Shown here: positions 1 to 9,142 of the stretch, one piece after another | How positions within the stretch are numbered: position 1 is the first letter of the stretch | Layout: every line of letters starts with the position of its first letter | DNA from: Saccharina japonica | Lineage: Eukaryota > Sar > Phaeophyceae > Laminariales > Laminariaceae | Assembly: GCA_008828725.1 (NCBI GenBank) | Contig: MEHQ01001881.1 | Location: 103,240-167,239 of the forward strand | Direction: 5' to 3' | DNA length: 64,000 nucleotides | Notes under the pieces: generated by a model | Seen by the model: the letters and a program-made list of their open reading frames with translations, nothing else | Database searches by the model: none | What the model was told of the DNA's origin: nothing | Program-made: the position numbers and the translations under genes

Positions 1-599
1 CCCCCCCCCCCCCCTCGCGCGCCCTCTTCCCTTCCCTTCCACACTCCAAGTCTGTAAACTCCAAACGACAGGCAATCCCCTATCTCACACGCATTCGAGG
101 AGCGACACATGTTGATGGCCACACGAAGGAAAAATACAAACTACAGATTCGATGAAATCGAGAGAACGAAAGCCGTTCTCCTTTCACTTTTGAGGTAGGA
201 AACCGCCACAAACGAGCGCTCACCTCTCGCTAGCCTCTCTCTTCTCTTCTCTTCTCTCTCTAGGTCTAGCCTCTCCCGCTAGCTAGCCACCGACCAATCA
301 CAGCCACTGACTATCGTAGCCTCCGACTGCCCAGCCCGAGGTCTCGCTTTTCAACAAAGGGACTGAGAGGGGTTATGACATCCCCCCACCCGCCCGCATC
401 CCAAACACCATCAACATGCATGAAACCCCCACCCTCTCCCCCTCCCCCCCCGTCCCGCCCCCCCCCATTCCCGGTACGCAATCTAGCATGAATCGACTAC
501 GCACCGCATCTGACTCATTCATAGGCAGCGTGAAACTCACCCTTTTTTTTTGAGAACGCCATGACCCACGCAGAGCTCTGAGCCCCGCGGTTCTCTCCC

Positions 600-600
<1 letters not shown>

Positions 601-684
<84 letters not shown>
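601..684. repeat. Uninterrupted 84-base C homopolymer
   Basis: Every base from 601 to 684 is C; the window itself also opens with 14 C. The complementary strand is an 84-base G run, which could form G-quadruplexes. The exact length is likely unreliable because such tracts are hard to sequence. Confidence 0.9.
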
Positions 685-686
<2 letters not shown>

Positions 687-2260
687 TCCTCCCCTCCCTC
701 CTCCCTCCCCATCTCACCACAATTCGACTTGATCAAACGATCTCGCCGTCATACGGTACAGCTTAGCAAAGCAAGGACCAGCTGCATGGGGGTCGTAGGG
801 GCCTAACCCAGCCATAACCAGGACAAAGGATGCATCTCTCACACACACGAACACAGCGCCACCGCGAGGCTGGCGACCTCACAATCCTACCCCCCGCCCC
901 CCCCTCTTCCTCACACCCCCTCCTCCCCCCCCTCCTCTACGTGAGACAGAGTCAGCAGTCGGTAGTAGCGTGCAAGCCGATTTGCGCATTTCCCCCCCCC
1001 CCTCTCCTCTATCTCACGCCGCTCTCCAAAAATTTTAACTCTCTGTCGCTCTCTGTCTCTCTCTCTCTCTCTCTCGTTTCCCTTTCTTCCTGCCTATAAC
1101 CCCTTACAAACCGTTCCCGTTATTTAAAATGCGTGTTTCCCCTAGTACTTTTGAGTCGCCCGAGAGCCCCGCACCACACCTCACCGCACTCCACCAGAGA
1201 AACGACCGTGAGGGCGCATGCACCTTTTGTTGGCCTCCCATACACATATAACACCCACGTACATCGCTCGACTCGCCCAACGACGAGCCAAAGAGCAGGA
1301 AGCACTCCTCCATACCCTCACCTCAACCACCCCCTCCCCCCCACCCCCACCCACCTTCACCCTCCCTCCCAAATCCCTCCTCTCTCCCCCCCCCTCCGCC
1401 CCCGTTTTCCGCTCTCTCCCGTCCCCACCCCACCCCCCATTCCCAACTTCGTAATCAGGCCGATTTGACAAAGCGTGCCCCCAACGCACCCCAAACTGCA
1501 AGCGAAAAAAATACGACCGACAAACCTTCTCTCTCTCTCTCCCTCCCTCCCTTTCTCTCGCGATCATCCCCCAATCTGGCAAAACTTTTGAAAAAAAAAC
1601 GCCCCGGGAACGAAAGGAAGAAAGAAAGCCGAGCGAGCGAGCAAAAAGTTCAAGCCTTCTTCTTCTTCTTCTTCACCTTCTCCTTCCAGCACAGCCAGCC
1701 CAGCAGCCCCCTCTCCCCCCTTCACGAGCACATTTTTCGCACGTTAGGCATACTATTATACTCCTCGAGGCTCGAAAAGCCCTGCGAGCATATTTTCTGC
1801 ACTATTTGGCGAAAATATATGTACTCCTTAAGGCCGAAAACGGTTTTTTTTTCTTGCTTGTTTCCCGTGTTTTATTGTTTGCATTTTTCTTCACTTGCAG
1901 ATCTGCCCGCGCCTGTGTACGTACACGTGGTGTTATGCACCGACGGGAAACGAGGGCGCACTCCCGCAGCGTTCGGGAGCACGGGTCACCGCCGCAATGG
2001 CGGCGGCCGGCTTGTCAGCTGTTACCCCCCCCACCCCCGCAACCGTGATGTCGCGCGGCCGCAGAAGATCGACTCTGTCTGTCTGTCTTCTGCAAGTCTA
2101 TGTGAACCTGTGACATAAAAAAGGCAGTTTGTTGTAGGGAGTTGCAATCGGGGGGGGGGGGGAAGGGGGGAGACGGTGGGTGGGTGGGTGAGTGGTTATG
2201 TGCGCCGGTCGTGTGGATGAAACGCCCACTGCTAATGAACAGTGACGGGGCGAGAGGGGG

Positions 2261-2296
2261 TAGGAAGGAAGGAAGGAAGGAGGGAGGGAGGGAGGG
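2261..2296. repeat. GGAA then GGGA tetranucleotide microsatellite
   Basis: Consecutive GGAA units pass into GGGA units. It is a simple sequence repeat on the edge of the C/T-rich block. Confidence 0.85.
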
Positions 2297-2477
2297 ACAC
2301 TCTTTACCTAGCGACTGTGATAGTATGGGCTTGTGACGGCCGGTAATTACCTCAACATAGGTAATTGGTCCGTTTTCGTATTTCTTGGATGGCATTCGTA
2401 TTCGGGGTAATTTATAAGAATGCAAGGGCTATATATGACGCTTGATTCTATAATACACGAATGTGAGTGACACCCAG

Positions 2478-2521
2478 GACAGACAGACCTGCAAGGGGAT
2501 ACTCCGTGTCTCACCCAGTCT
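2478..2521 (+). repeat. Dispersed repeat shared with 55227-55271
   Basis: The stretch containing CCTGCAAGGGGATACTC and TGTCTCACCCAGTC occurs again, inverted and nearly identical, at 55227-55271 beside TTAA-flanked elements. It is probably a transposable-element fragment. The family is unknown. Confidence 0.6.
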
Positions 2522-3335
2522 TGGCGTCGTCGGCAGCGCACTCACGACCCCTACTGATGTGAGTTATTCAAGTATTAAAACGTCACCCTCGTGTGTTACA
2601 AAACTTCAAAGCGACCATGTTCCATGTGGGCTACGTATAAAAATATTTCAAGCGACCACGCTCATCATGAACGCATTTTAGGGCAAGTTTTGGAGCGATT
2701 TTGCTGACACATGCTTCGTACAGATACACTCATTTATGCGGGGAAAGCTTGCACGAGGGAAACCGACGTACAATACGGGTATGGTAGGCACGGCCGGCAT
2801 GGCAAGCATGGGAGGTGGGAGCGAGGAAGAGCACAGTTAAGGAGGCAAACACGCGATGAAGTATCATACACGTACAAGCGCAGCGGGGCTCGTTCAAGCC
2901 AAGCGCGGTCACAAAACTAACTTACAGTACGTAGTAGAGGTTGGAAAAAAAAGCAAGTACCGGTGTAGTACAGAGATGCGTGGGAAAATGCCATCAACAT
3001 GTTTACAATCCCAAAAGAACCAGGTATACTGAAGTGGGGATGCGTGGAAAATTGCCATTAATCTTTACGTTGTGCCATGCCCAGTATATACCTCGCGTAC
3101 ACGATTTTAAGTGCATCGGAAATACCGGAGCACCATGAAACGAACGCAGTAGTAGTAGCAGCAGCAGGCAGCAGTGCGTTATGCAAAGTAAAAAAGGTTG
3201 TGGACGCATGAAAGTTAATGGCACTTACAAATATTCTTACTGATCTTTTTGATTGGTCTTGATTGATCGTATTGGTCCGCTGCGAGTGTCAAGTCAGCAG
3301 CGTGCCAGCGTCAGCGACACCAAAACGTCAAAACA

Positions 3336-3373
3336 GATGGATGGATGGATGGATGGATGGATGATGGATGATG
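3336..3373. repeat. GGAT tetranucleotide microsatellite
   Basis: About seven GGAT units in a row, then a degenerate ATGATGG tail. Confidence 0.9.
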
Positions 3374-3719
3374 GACAAGATAATATACGACAAATGTGTT
3401 TTTATATGCCTGTTTCCGTCTGCGTGGTCACGTTATAGCCCTTTCATTATCGCACTGCACAGAAACATATCATACGATCGACGTACCTCCAACTCAAAGC
3501 ACTCTGTCCCCAGTTGTCTCCGAAACGACCATGCGGGTCCCCTATTACCATGGCTGCTTCTACGCACCCAACGACATTATCAGCACACCCAGCGTCCGTC
3601 TAGGTTATTCGTCCTACAGACAGATGCCGTACAATTATTCATGCCGTCACAGACTGCGAGACAGCAGCGAACAGCCACAATCATGGCAAACGGATAGAGG
3701 TATATATGATACCGTACGT

Positions 3720-3835
3720 AGAGCAAATAAATGAGATGCCAACAAACGCACCGGGTACGAAAACACACAACAAAGCCAAGCCCAAATACGAAAAATAAGA
3801 ACCGTCATCTTGAATTGAGACATAATAGAATGGTT
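3720..3835. repeat. Dispersed AT-rich repeat, related to 41270-41350
   Basis: The run ATGCCAAC, CCGGGTACGA, then AAGCCA and AAAATAAGAAC appears in the same order at about 41281-41345. There it lies between inverted copies of family B, so this may be the internal part of a larger element. Confidence 0.5.
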
Positions 3836-4151
3836 GGTGTCACAATACCACTACTACTGTACAGTTATAATACCATTCGTGCCCTGCATCCTGCCACTTA
3901 CTTCATGTCCTGCACTTAAAAGCAAACCCACGTACTGATACCGGTGCTACTACTGCTGCTGTACCAGGTACCAGGTGTGTATCAGGTGGCCACCGGTTAC
4001 AAACAAGAGCCAGCTTGCAGCTCCCTCAACTCAGGTGTCAGTTTCATCTTCCTGCACACCTCCTCAATATACTACACCAGGTCGTATAATAGATGGCTGC
4101 ATGCAGGCCAATCTGCGCTTGCTCGCCGTATGTATACTGCTGTACCAGGAA

Positions 4152-4256
4152 CACTTCAGACAGCACACAGCACACACCTATTATCACACTTCAGACAGCA
4201 CGCAGCACACACCGATGGGCTACTTCAGACAGCACACAGCACACACCTATGCGCTA
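4152..4256. repeat. Three tandem ~35-bp repeats
   Basis: CACTTCAGACAGCACACAGC-type units begin near 4152, 4187 and 4221, differing by a few bases. In one frame this reads as a repetitive peptide. There is no other sign that it is coding. Confidence 0.85.
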
Positions 4257-4414
4257 TGACCCCATACGAGGTGTGTGGTGTGTGCCATCTAGAGTGTTAC
4301 TAGTGCCATTTTTTGGAGGGTCATACATTGCCCACAAAAGCCACACACCCCGGGACGACGAGATATTTACAAAGCCCCCATTTTCGCTGTGTGTTGTGTG
4401 TGCCCTCTAAGGTG

Positions 4415-4519
4415 TTAACCCTTATAGGACTGGATTGGACTGGAGTCCCGTTTTGGGGACAAACTACTGTAATTATAATTAGTCTGGGATAGGGGTTTTT
4501 GCAGTTCTGAATGGGTTAA
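4415..4519. mobile_element. TTAA-flanked MITE (piggyBac-like)
   Basis: The element is bounded by TTAACCCTTATAGGACTGG on the left and TGAATGGGTTAA on the right, and contains the GTTTTGGGGACAAA core found at 55.3 and 61.6 kb. TTAA target sites and CCC/GGG ends are typical of piggyBac-type elements. No transposase is present. The superfamily call is inference. Confidence 0.6.
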
Positions 4520-4912
4520 GGCATGCTTTCGAGAAAATTGGATCGGAAATTCGTCACAGAGGTTTTTGAGGTACATTTTCCTGTAACTTGACTACCACAG
4601 CAGTAGTAGTATATACCAGTATATGGTACGCACGGTATTAATAGTCACGTGCAACAACAAACAGCAGTATTGCGTACTATTAATACTCCTGCTGCTGTTG
4701 TTGTCTGCACACACCGCCACTATTAATAGCAGCGATATAAACTAAACTTCTGAATCGGCCAGTGAGAGTGTACTTCGTATATATCGGGTTGCGGCTGATG
4801 CTATAATATCAATAATGCCACTGAATATCCATCAATATACCAAGCAACACCAAGCAATAATGCTGCTGCGATGGTCAACCGCACCACCACACAATGCCCC
4901 GATACAGTAGCA

Positions 4913-5060
4913 GCAGTGAGTGCTGGTTCCTCTATAGTGCCGGTTGCCCTTTATAGTGCCTGTGGAATCGTTTGGCACAGATGGGATTCATCAGCGTGAC
5001 AGCAGTGTGCGGAGTAGTGCCGGTTGCCACTATAGCGCCGGTATTGTCGGCTGGCGCCTA
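4913..5060. mobile_element. GTGCCGG-family MITE-like element, degenerate
   Basis: It opens with CCTCTATAGTGCCGGTTGCC and carries the inner block GTGCGGAGTAGTGCCGGTTG. Related copies lie at 56.9, 60.6, 61.9 and 63.7 kb; the 63.7 kb copy is the most complete. Confidence 0.55.
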
Positions 5061-5161
5061 CCCGCACTAGAAGGACTACTATTACTCACTGCTGTATATC
5101 GGTCGATCTAGCCGTTCAAGTCGTCGGGTATCCGATAGCCGCGTGCACTGAAACCCATAAT

Positions 5162-5395
5162 TCTGTCCATACTAGATTCAAACGGCAAGATTTGGCAATC
5201 ATCCGGCTCTTTTTTTTGTCCATTCTGGTCTAAACTGACAAGATGAATTGATCATGCTCTGTCCATTCTCGACTCAATTGACAAATGAAATATACATTAT
5301 TGATGCCCTGTCCATTCTGGACTCAATCGACAACGTAATGAAGTAGTCAATCATGCATGCATGCTCTGTCCATACTACACTCAAAACGACATCAA
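5162..5395. repeat. Five degenerate tandem repeats, CTGTCCATTCTGGACTCAA type
   Basis: Units resembling CTGTCCATTCTGGACTCAAT followed by GACAA start near 5165, 5217, 5261, 5308 and 5368. Spacing is irregular, 44 to 60 bases. It looks like an old minisatellite. Confidence 0.75.
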
Positions 5396-5624
5396 TTCAT
5401 TTATTACGCTTCAAGGGCAGGCAGGTCGTGTCCTATCATAAAGGGCAAACAAACACAGCAAGCTTTCGCAGACTGACTTTGTACATATTATGTGTGTGTG
5501 TGTTGTGTGCCCTCCAGGGGTCTACATATCGCCTTGCTTGGTGATCTACAACAGTAGTAGTAGTATAGTAGTAGTCCCAGGTAGTGATTAACCTCAAATA
5601 TACTAATAATACTGTATCAATAAT

Positions 5625-5825
5625 AGCGTATGAGGGCCGGGTTTCAAATCCCGACAAATCCGGGCGGGTTCGCAAAAAAAACAACAAAAAAAACGGCTTT
5701 ATATCTGCGATTTCTCTCGTCGCGGAAAGCGCTACGACGTACGAGTATAATATACGAGTATCGTGCGTTGTTAGCTAAAATCGATGAACATCGACGAGCA
5801 GTCAGTGCAAATAAATGCTAACAAT
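5625..5825 (+). mobile_element. SINE-like fragment with a B-box-like motif
   Basis: A tRNA-like B box (GGGTTTCAAATCCC) is followed by an A-rich stretch and then by body sequence with GCGGAAAGCGC and ATCGACGAGCAGTCAGTG. The body resembles the 22.7 kb SINE copy (CCGACAAGCAGTGGGAA). The A box and 3' tail are missing or too diverged to recognise. Confidence 0.45.
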
Positions 5826-5889
5826 GCTGCACAGATCCTCCCAGCACCTGGGAGTAAAGGAAAGTATTTCCGAGAGAAAACACGCCAGG

Positions 5890-6690
5890 TACTTCGTGTA
5901 CTCGCAGTATTCGGGCATTGTGTACTGCGGGACACTTTGTGAGTACTTGCCGAATTTCGAGATTCTGTACTGCGGATACTGCCATACTCGCAGTATTTTG
6001 AGCTTTTTTACTTGTTGTGCAACACTCCCTGTACTTCAAGAATATTTCAGGGTTCTGGACTGCGGGTACTGCCAAGTACCCGCAGTATTTCGCCCGTTGG
6101 TCAAATACTCTCAATATATATGCATGCGCAGTATACTCGGAGTATGAAGTATACTTCGACCATCTGTGCACCGTTTCAATAATTTCATCCCTGCAGAAAG
6201 CATTCACGGATGGTCTCACGAGTGGGAGTTGGAACAAATTACTTTCGGCGATGGGCAACAACTAACTGGAGTACTAAGACTACTGGCAGACAGTGTTTCG
6301 GGAGTATATATATGCAGCGAGTACTCGCAGTATTTAGGGGTTCAATACTCTTGATACTCTTGAGTACTCCAAGTATTTCGGATGATAATATCTGTGTCGT
6401 AGTTTTGTGACCACATATAACTGTCATCTTTCTAGGATGAAGAATCGGCACGGAGACTGGGCGTGCTGGATGCCGACGGGTAGAACAAGGAAGGTTTAAT
6501 GTGAAGAACACACACACTGCGGGTATACTGCTTGTACTCGGGGGTTCTGTACTGCAGCTCTCATATTGCCCCAGTACTCGCAGTATTTGGGCAATCAGTA
6601 CACTGCTCATCATCATGCTCATATTCCCAGTACTGCAATACGCTCAGTACTGCGCTCGATATTCCGAGTATACGAGTACGAAGTATACTG
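5890..6690. repeat. Cluster of ACTCGCAGTATT motifs in both orientations
   Basis: ACTCGCAGTATT or close variants (ACCCGCAGTATT, and inverted ACTGCGGGTACT/ACTGCGGGAC) recur at about 5898, 5925, 5965, 5992, 6058, 6078, 6318 and 6576. Spacing is irregular, and palindromes such as AGTATACTCGGAGTATGAAG occur between them. It does not look coding. A family B fragment interrupts it at about 6392-6518. Confidence 0.65.
6392..6518 (+). repeat. Family B fragment
   Basis: It holds the family B markers in order: GTCGTAGTTTTGTGACCACA, AGAATCGGCACGGA, GGGTAGAA, TTTAATGTGAAGAACACACA. The 5' half of the family is missing. Confidence 0.8.
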
Positions 6691-6969
6691 GGAGCATCAT
6701 CTGTGCAATGCTGGACCCTCTGCGCGATAAAGATGAAGACAAGCAACGGGGGGGAGAGAAAAGGGAAAAGACAACTACGACTACTGCTTGCTGCTACTAC
6801 TGCTAATACAGTAATAATGCTACTTTGCTGTTGTTGTACCTGTGTGACCACGACTTGTCCACAAGGCTGGAAAGCAAAAAAAGCGAGGTAAAACAAGTAC
6901 ACTAAAACAAAATAAAATGAATAATTCATCTTGGGTACGACACGACGTACAAACTTGCAATTGTAAGCT

Positions 6970-7100
6970 GTCAGTGGAGGTCCCACTTTAAATCGGTGGG
7001 TTGTCAGGCGACCATTACCGCAAGCGACCATCACCGCACTAAAGTGGGACCCTGCCCTAAACCGGTTTAGTGCGGTACCGCACTAAAGTAGGATTATGGG
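6970..7100. repeat. GCACTAAAGTGGGACC repeat, copy 1
   Basis: GGTCCCACTTTAAAT on the left, CCGCACTAAAGTGGGACC inside and CCGCACTAAAGTAGGA on the right form an interrupted inverted repeat. Related sequence lies at 7588-7622 and 9010-9142. It may be a degenerate MITE. Confidence 0.55.
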
Positions 7101-7174
7101 GTAACAATACCGTATATGACAGTGTATTTCACACCCCCTGGGGTGAATTTCATAGCCAACTTTATCCATAACCA

Positions 7175-7255
7175 GGGGGGCACAGACAACGAAAAAGGCG
7201 GCTTTCGGAGCATGTTGTCGAGATCTTTCCATAGACGGGTCGCTCGGGGTTAGCG
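7175..7255. repeat. Dispersed repeat shared with 56100-56195
   Basis: AACGAAAAAGGCGGC, GTCGAGATCTTTCCATAGAC and TCGCTCGG occur in the same order at about 56115-56193. The family is unknown. Confidence 0.6.
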
Positions 7256-7367
7256 CTCGACCGGTCGTCGAGCAAATCAGTGTTGAAGTTCGTCCGAAGG
7301 GGTGTGGTATACAGTGTTACATACTGTAGTAATAGATTGAGGCTGCGGAGGCTACCTGTACCCTGCA

Positions 7368-7592
7368 TAGTGTGTGTGTGTGTGTGTTCTTCACATTAAA
7401 CCTTCCTTTCTACCCGTCGACATCCAGCACACCCAGTGTCCGTGCCGATTCATCATCCTAAAAAGGTACCAGTTCTGTGGTCACAAAACTACGACACAGA
7501 GATACTACGCTCAGTGCAGTAAGCAGAGCAGACAATGCAATGCCATACCAGGTATACGACAGGCAAGACCTACCCTGCTAGCAATCCTGTGC
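7368..7592 (-). repeat. Family B copy, inverted partner of 7648-7926
   Basis: This near-complete family B copy lies in minus orientation. It starts at the AC-run end (GTGTGTGTGTGTTCTTCAC) and runs to CCTGCTAGCAATCC. It faces an almost identical plus-strand copy only about 55 bases away, so the two form a long inverted repeat. A short open frame through it is only the repeat being translated. Confidence 0.85.
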
Positions 7593-7647
7593 GGGGACCG
7601 CACTAACGTGGGTCCTGAGCACCTGAGCCCTGATTGTTGATTTGCTT

Positions 7648-7926
7648 CAGTATGTTTACTTTTTATTATTTTTCCTTTTCGCTTTTTTTTTGTTTTTCTC
7701 TTTTTCTCTCGCATGCACCTGGATTGCTAGCAGGGTAGGTCTTGCCTGTCGTATATGGCATTGCATTGTCTGCTCTGCTTACTGCACTGAGCGTAGTATC
7801 TCTGTGTCGTAGTTTTATGACCACAGAACTGGTACCTTTTTAGGATCAAGAATCGGCACGGACAATGGGTGTGCTAGATGTCGACGGGTAGAAAGGAAGG
7901 TATAATGTGAAGAACACACACACACC
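7648..7926 (+). repeat. Family B copy with T-rich head
   Basis: The copy runs from a pyrimidine-rich head (CTTCAGTATGTTTACTTTTT) through TGGATTGCTAGCAGGGTAGG and GTCGTAGTTTTATGACCACA to TGAAGAACACACACACAC. The same organisation recurs at 44.6, 51.2 and 54.7 kb. Confidence 0.85.
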
Positions 7927-8283
7927 CGAAATGATGAAGTGATCAGAGCCACCACGGCCCCTGTACGATACACTGCCTGCCGTACGGCAGTATCATTGGA
8001 GACGCATCGGTTCGTTTCATGTGTGTATTGTCCACGTGTCCAATAGTGCATAACAGTACAACATGCATTTACAGGGTTCTCCGCTCCAAACACGCATTCC
8101 GTCGTCACGCACGGCTAGCCCCAATATACAACTAGACTACTACTGTACTACTACTACTGAACATAGCACCAGGTATATCGTGGGAGAATTATGTACAACC
8201 ATTGCCCCGCGACACAATCCACCAGACTGCACTACACAGCTTGCTGGCAAACTAAGCGCTCACGAATTTCCTACTCTGTCTAC

Positions 8284-8875
8284 CTGCCGCGCTGTTTTGG
8301 AAGCATAGGCCTTGACAAACGACATGTTGGCCTTCTGCAGATAGTGCGCGGCCTCTTCGTTCTTACACGACTCCGCAAAACTCTCGAGGGGACCGAAGTA
8401 CGACGACGCTTGCGCGTAAGACGGTGGCTCAGCGATAGCCCCGACCCTCGTGCTCTCATGACCGCCGCGCTCGCTCTCACGATCAGAAACACTGCCGCCC
8501 GCTACGCGCGAATCGGGAACCTTCCCCATCACCACGTCCTCCTGCTCATCATCCATTGGTACAGCCTCTACCATCTCATCGCCCTCGTCCTCTACTGCTG
8601 TTACCCACACCGTAGCCGCGTCTATGGCCGCATGGTCGGCCGAGTTTCCCGGGGAGACATCCACGTCCGTCAACACGTCGCACAAGTCTGTGTCGTCAAC
8701 ACAACAGCAGGATCCCTGCGCTGCTTCCTCGTGCACACCCACACTCAAGGCGTTGAGGGCTTCTGCGAGCGCCGCCATTCCAGGCTCCTTGGGGCCGCAT
8801 GGAACACCCTTCGCCGACGCTGCCGTGAGGTCAGCCTGTGCCACCTCTGGCAGGGTTTCGGCTTCCACCCAGCAC
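8284..8875 (-). CDS. Internal exon of an unidentified acidic protein
   Basis: A 592-base minus-strand open stretch is bounded by an acceptor (AACACAG, exon starting at 8875) and a donor (CGGCAG then GTAGAC after 8284), so I read it as an internal exon that enters after two bases of a codon and exits in phase 0. It encodes about 197 residues: an Ala/Glu/Asp-rich first part with Cys-Cys-Cys near residue 55, a very acidic middle (DEGDEMVEAVPMDDEQEDVV), and a conserved-looking end beginning SYFGPLESF and ending SFVKAYASKTARQ. No start codon lies in the exon. I do not recognise the family. The hexapeptide YFGPLE also occurs in the NELF-A homologue at 25.7-27.2 kb. The entry phase matches the exit of the CELF-like gene's exon 5 upstream, but that would need a 5.5-kb intron, so I treat it as a separate, incomplete gene. 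Confidence 0.55.
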
Positions 8876-9009
8876 CTGTGTTATCATTTGTGGCCGTCAG
8901 GGGGCTGTGGCGTGCGGTGGGTATACTGCAAGCTGAGCACTCACTGCTGCCTTGTCGAGATGTGTGTTGCTGCTGTCCTGCTTCTTCTGTACGTACGTAG
9001 AGATGTGGA

Positions 9010-9142
9010 GGCGTGATTGTCCCGCTATAGTGCGGGGGCCGCACTATTCGTGGAACCGGAGACGTGGCAAGTGACAAGCAATTTTGACCATAATAAACTG
9101 GGGCCCCGAGGTGAAGTGTACCGCACTAAAGTGGGACCCCCA
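9010..9142. repeat. GCACTAAAGTGGGACC repeat, copy 2
   Basis: The left side has CCCGCTATAGTGCGGGGGCC and the right side CCGCACTAAAGTGGGACCCC. It is an interrupted inverted repeat related to 6970-7100. Confidence 0.5.

Larger units (their letters stand above)
1..2480. other. C/T-rich low-complexity block
   Basis: This block is dominated by C runs, CT runs and CCCTCC-type sequence on the plus strand, with an 84-base C tract inside it and G runs near 2150-2300. Open frames here encode only poly-Gly, poly-Pro or Ser/Leu strings and have no splice-bounded, protein-like composition. It could be a promoter or 5' UTR-type region of a gene outside the window, but nothing shows that directly. I see no gene. 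Confidence 0.6.

Noticed and set aside
373-736. Two overlapping minus-strand frames rich in glycine
   Set aside because: They are translations of the C84 homopolymer and its C-rich flanks.
4152-4256. CRISPR-like array
   Set aside because: The three units are directly tandem with no unique spacers, and the window is eukaryotic.
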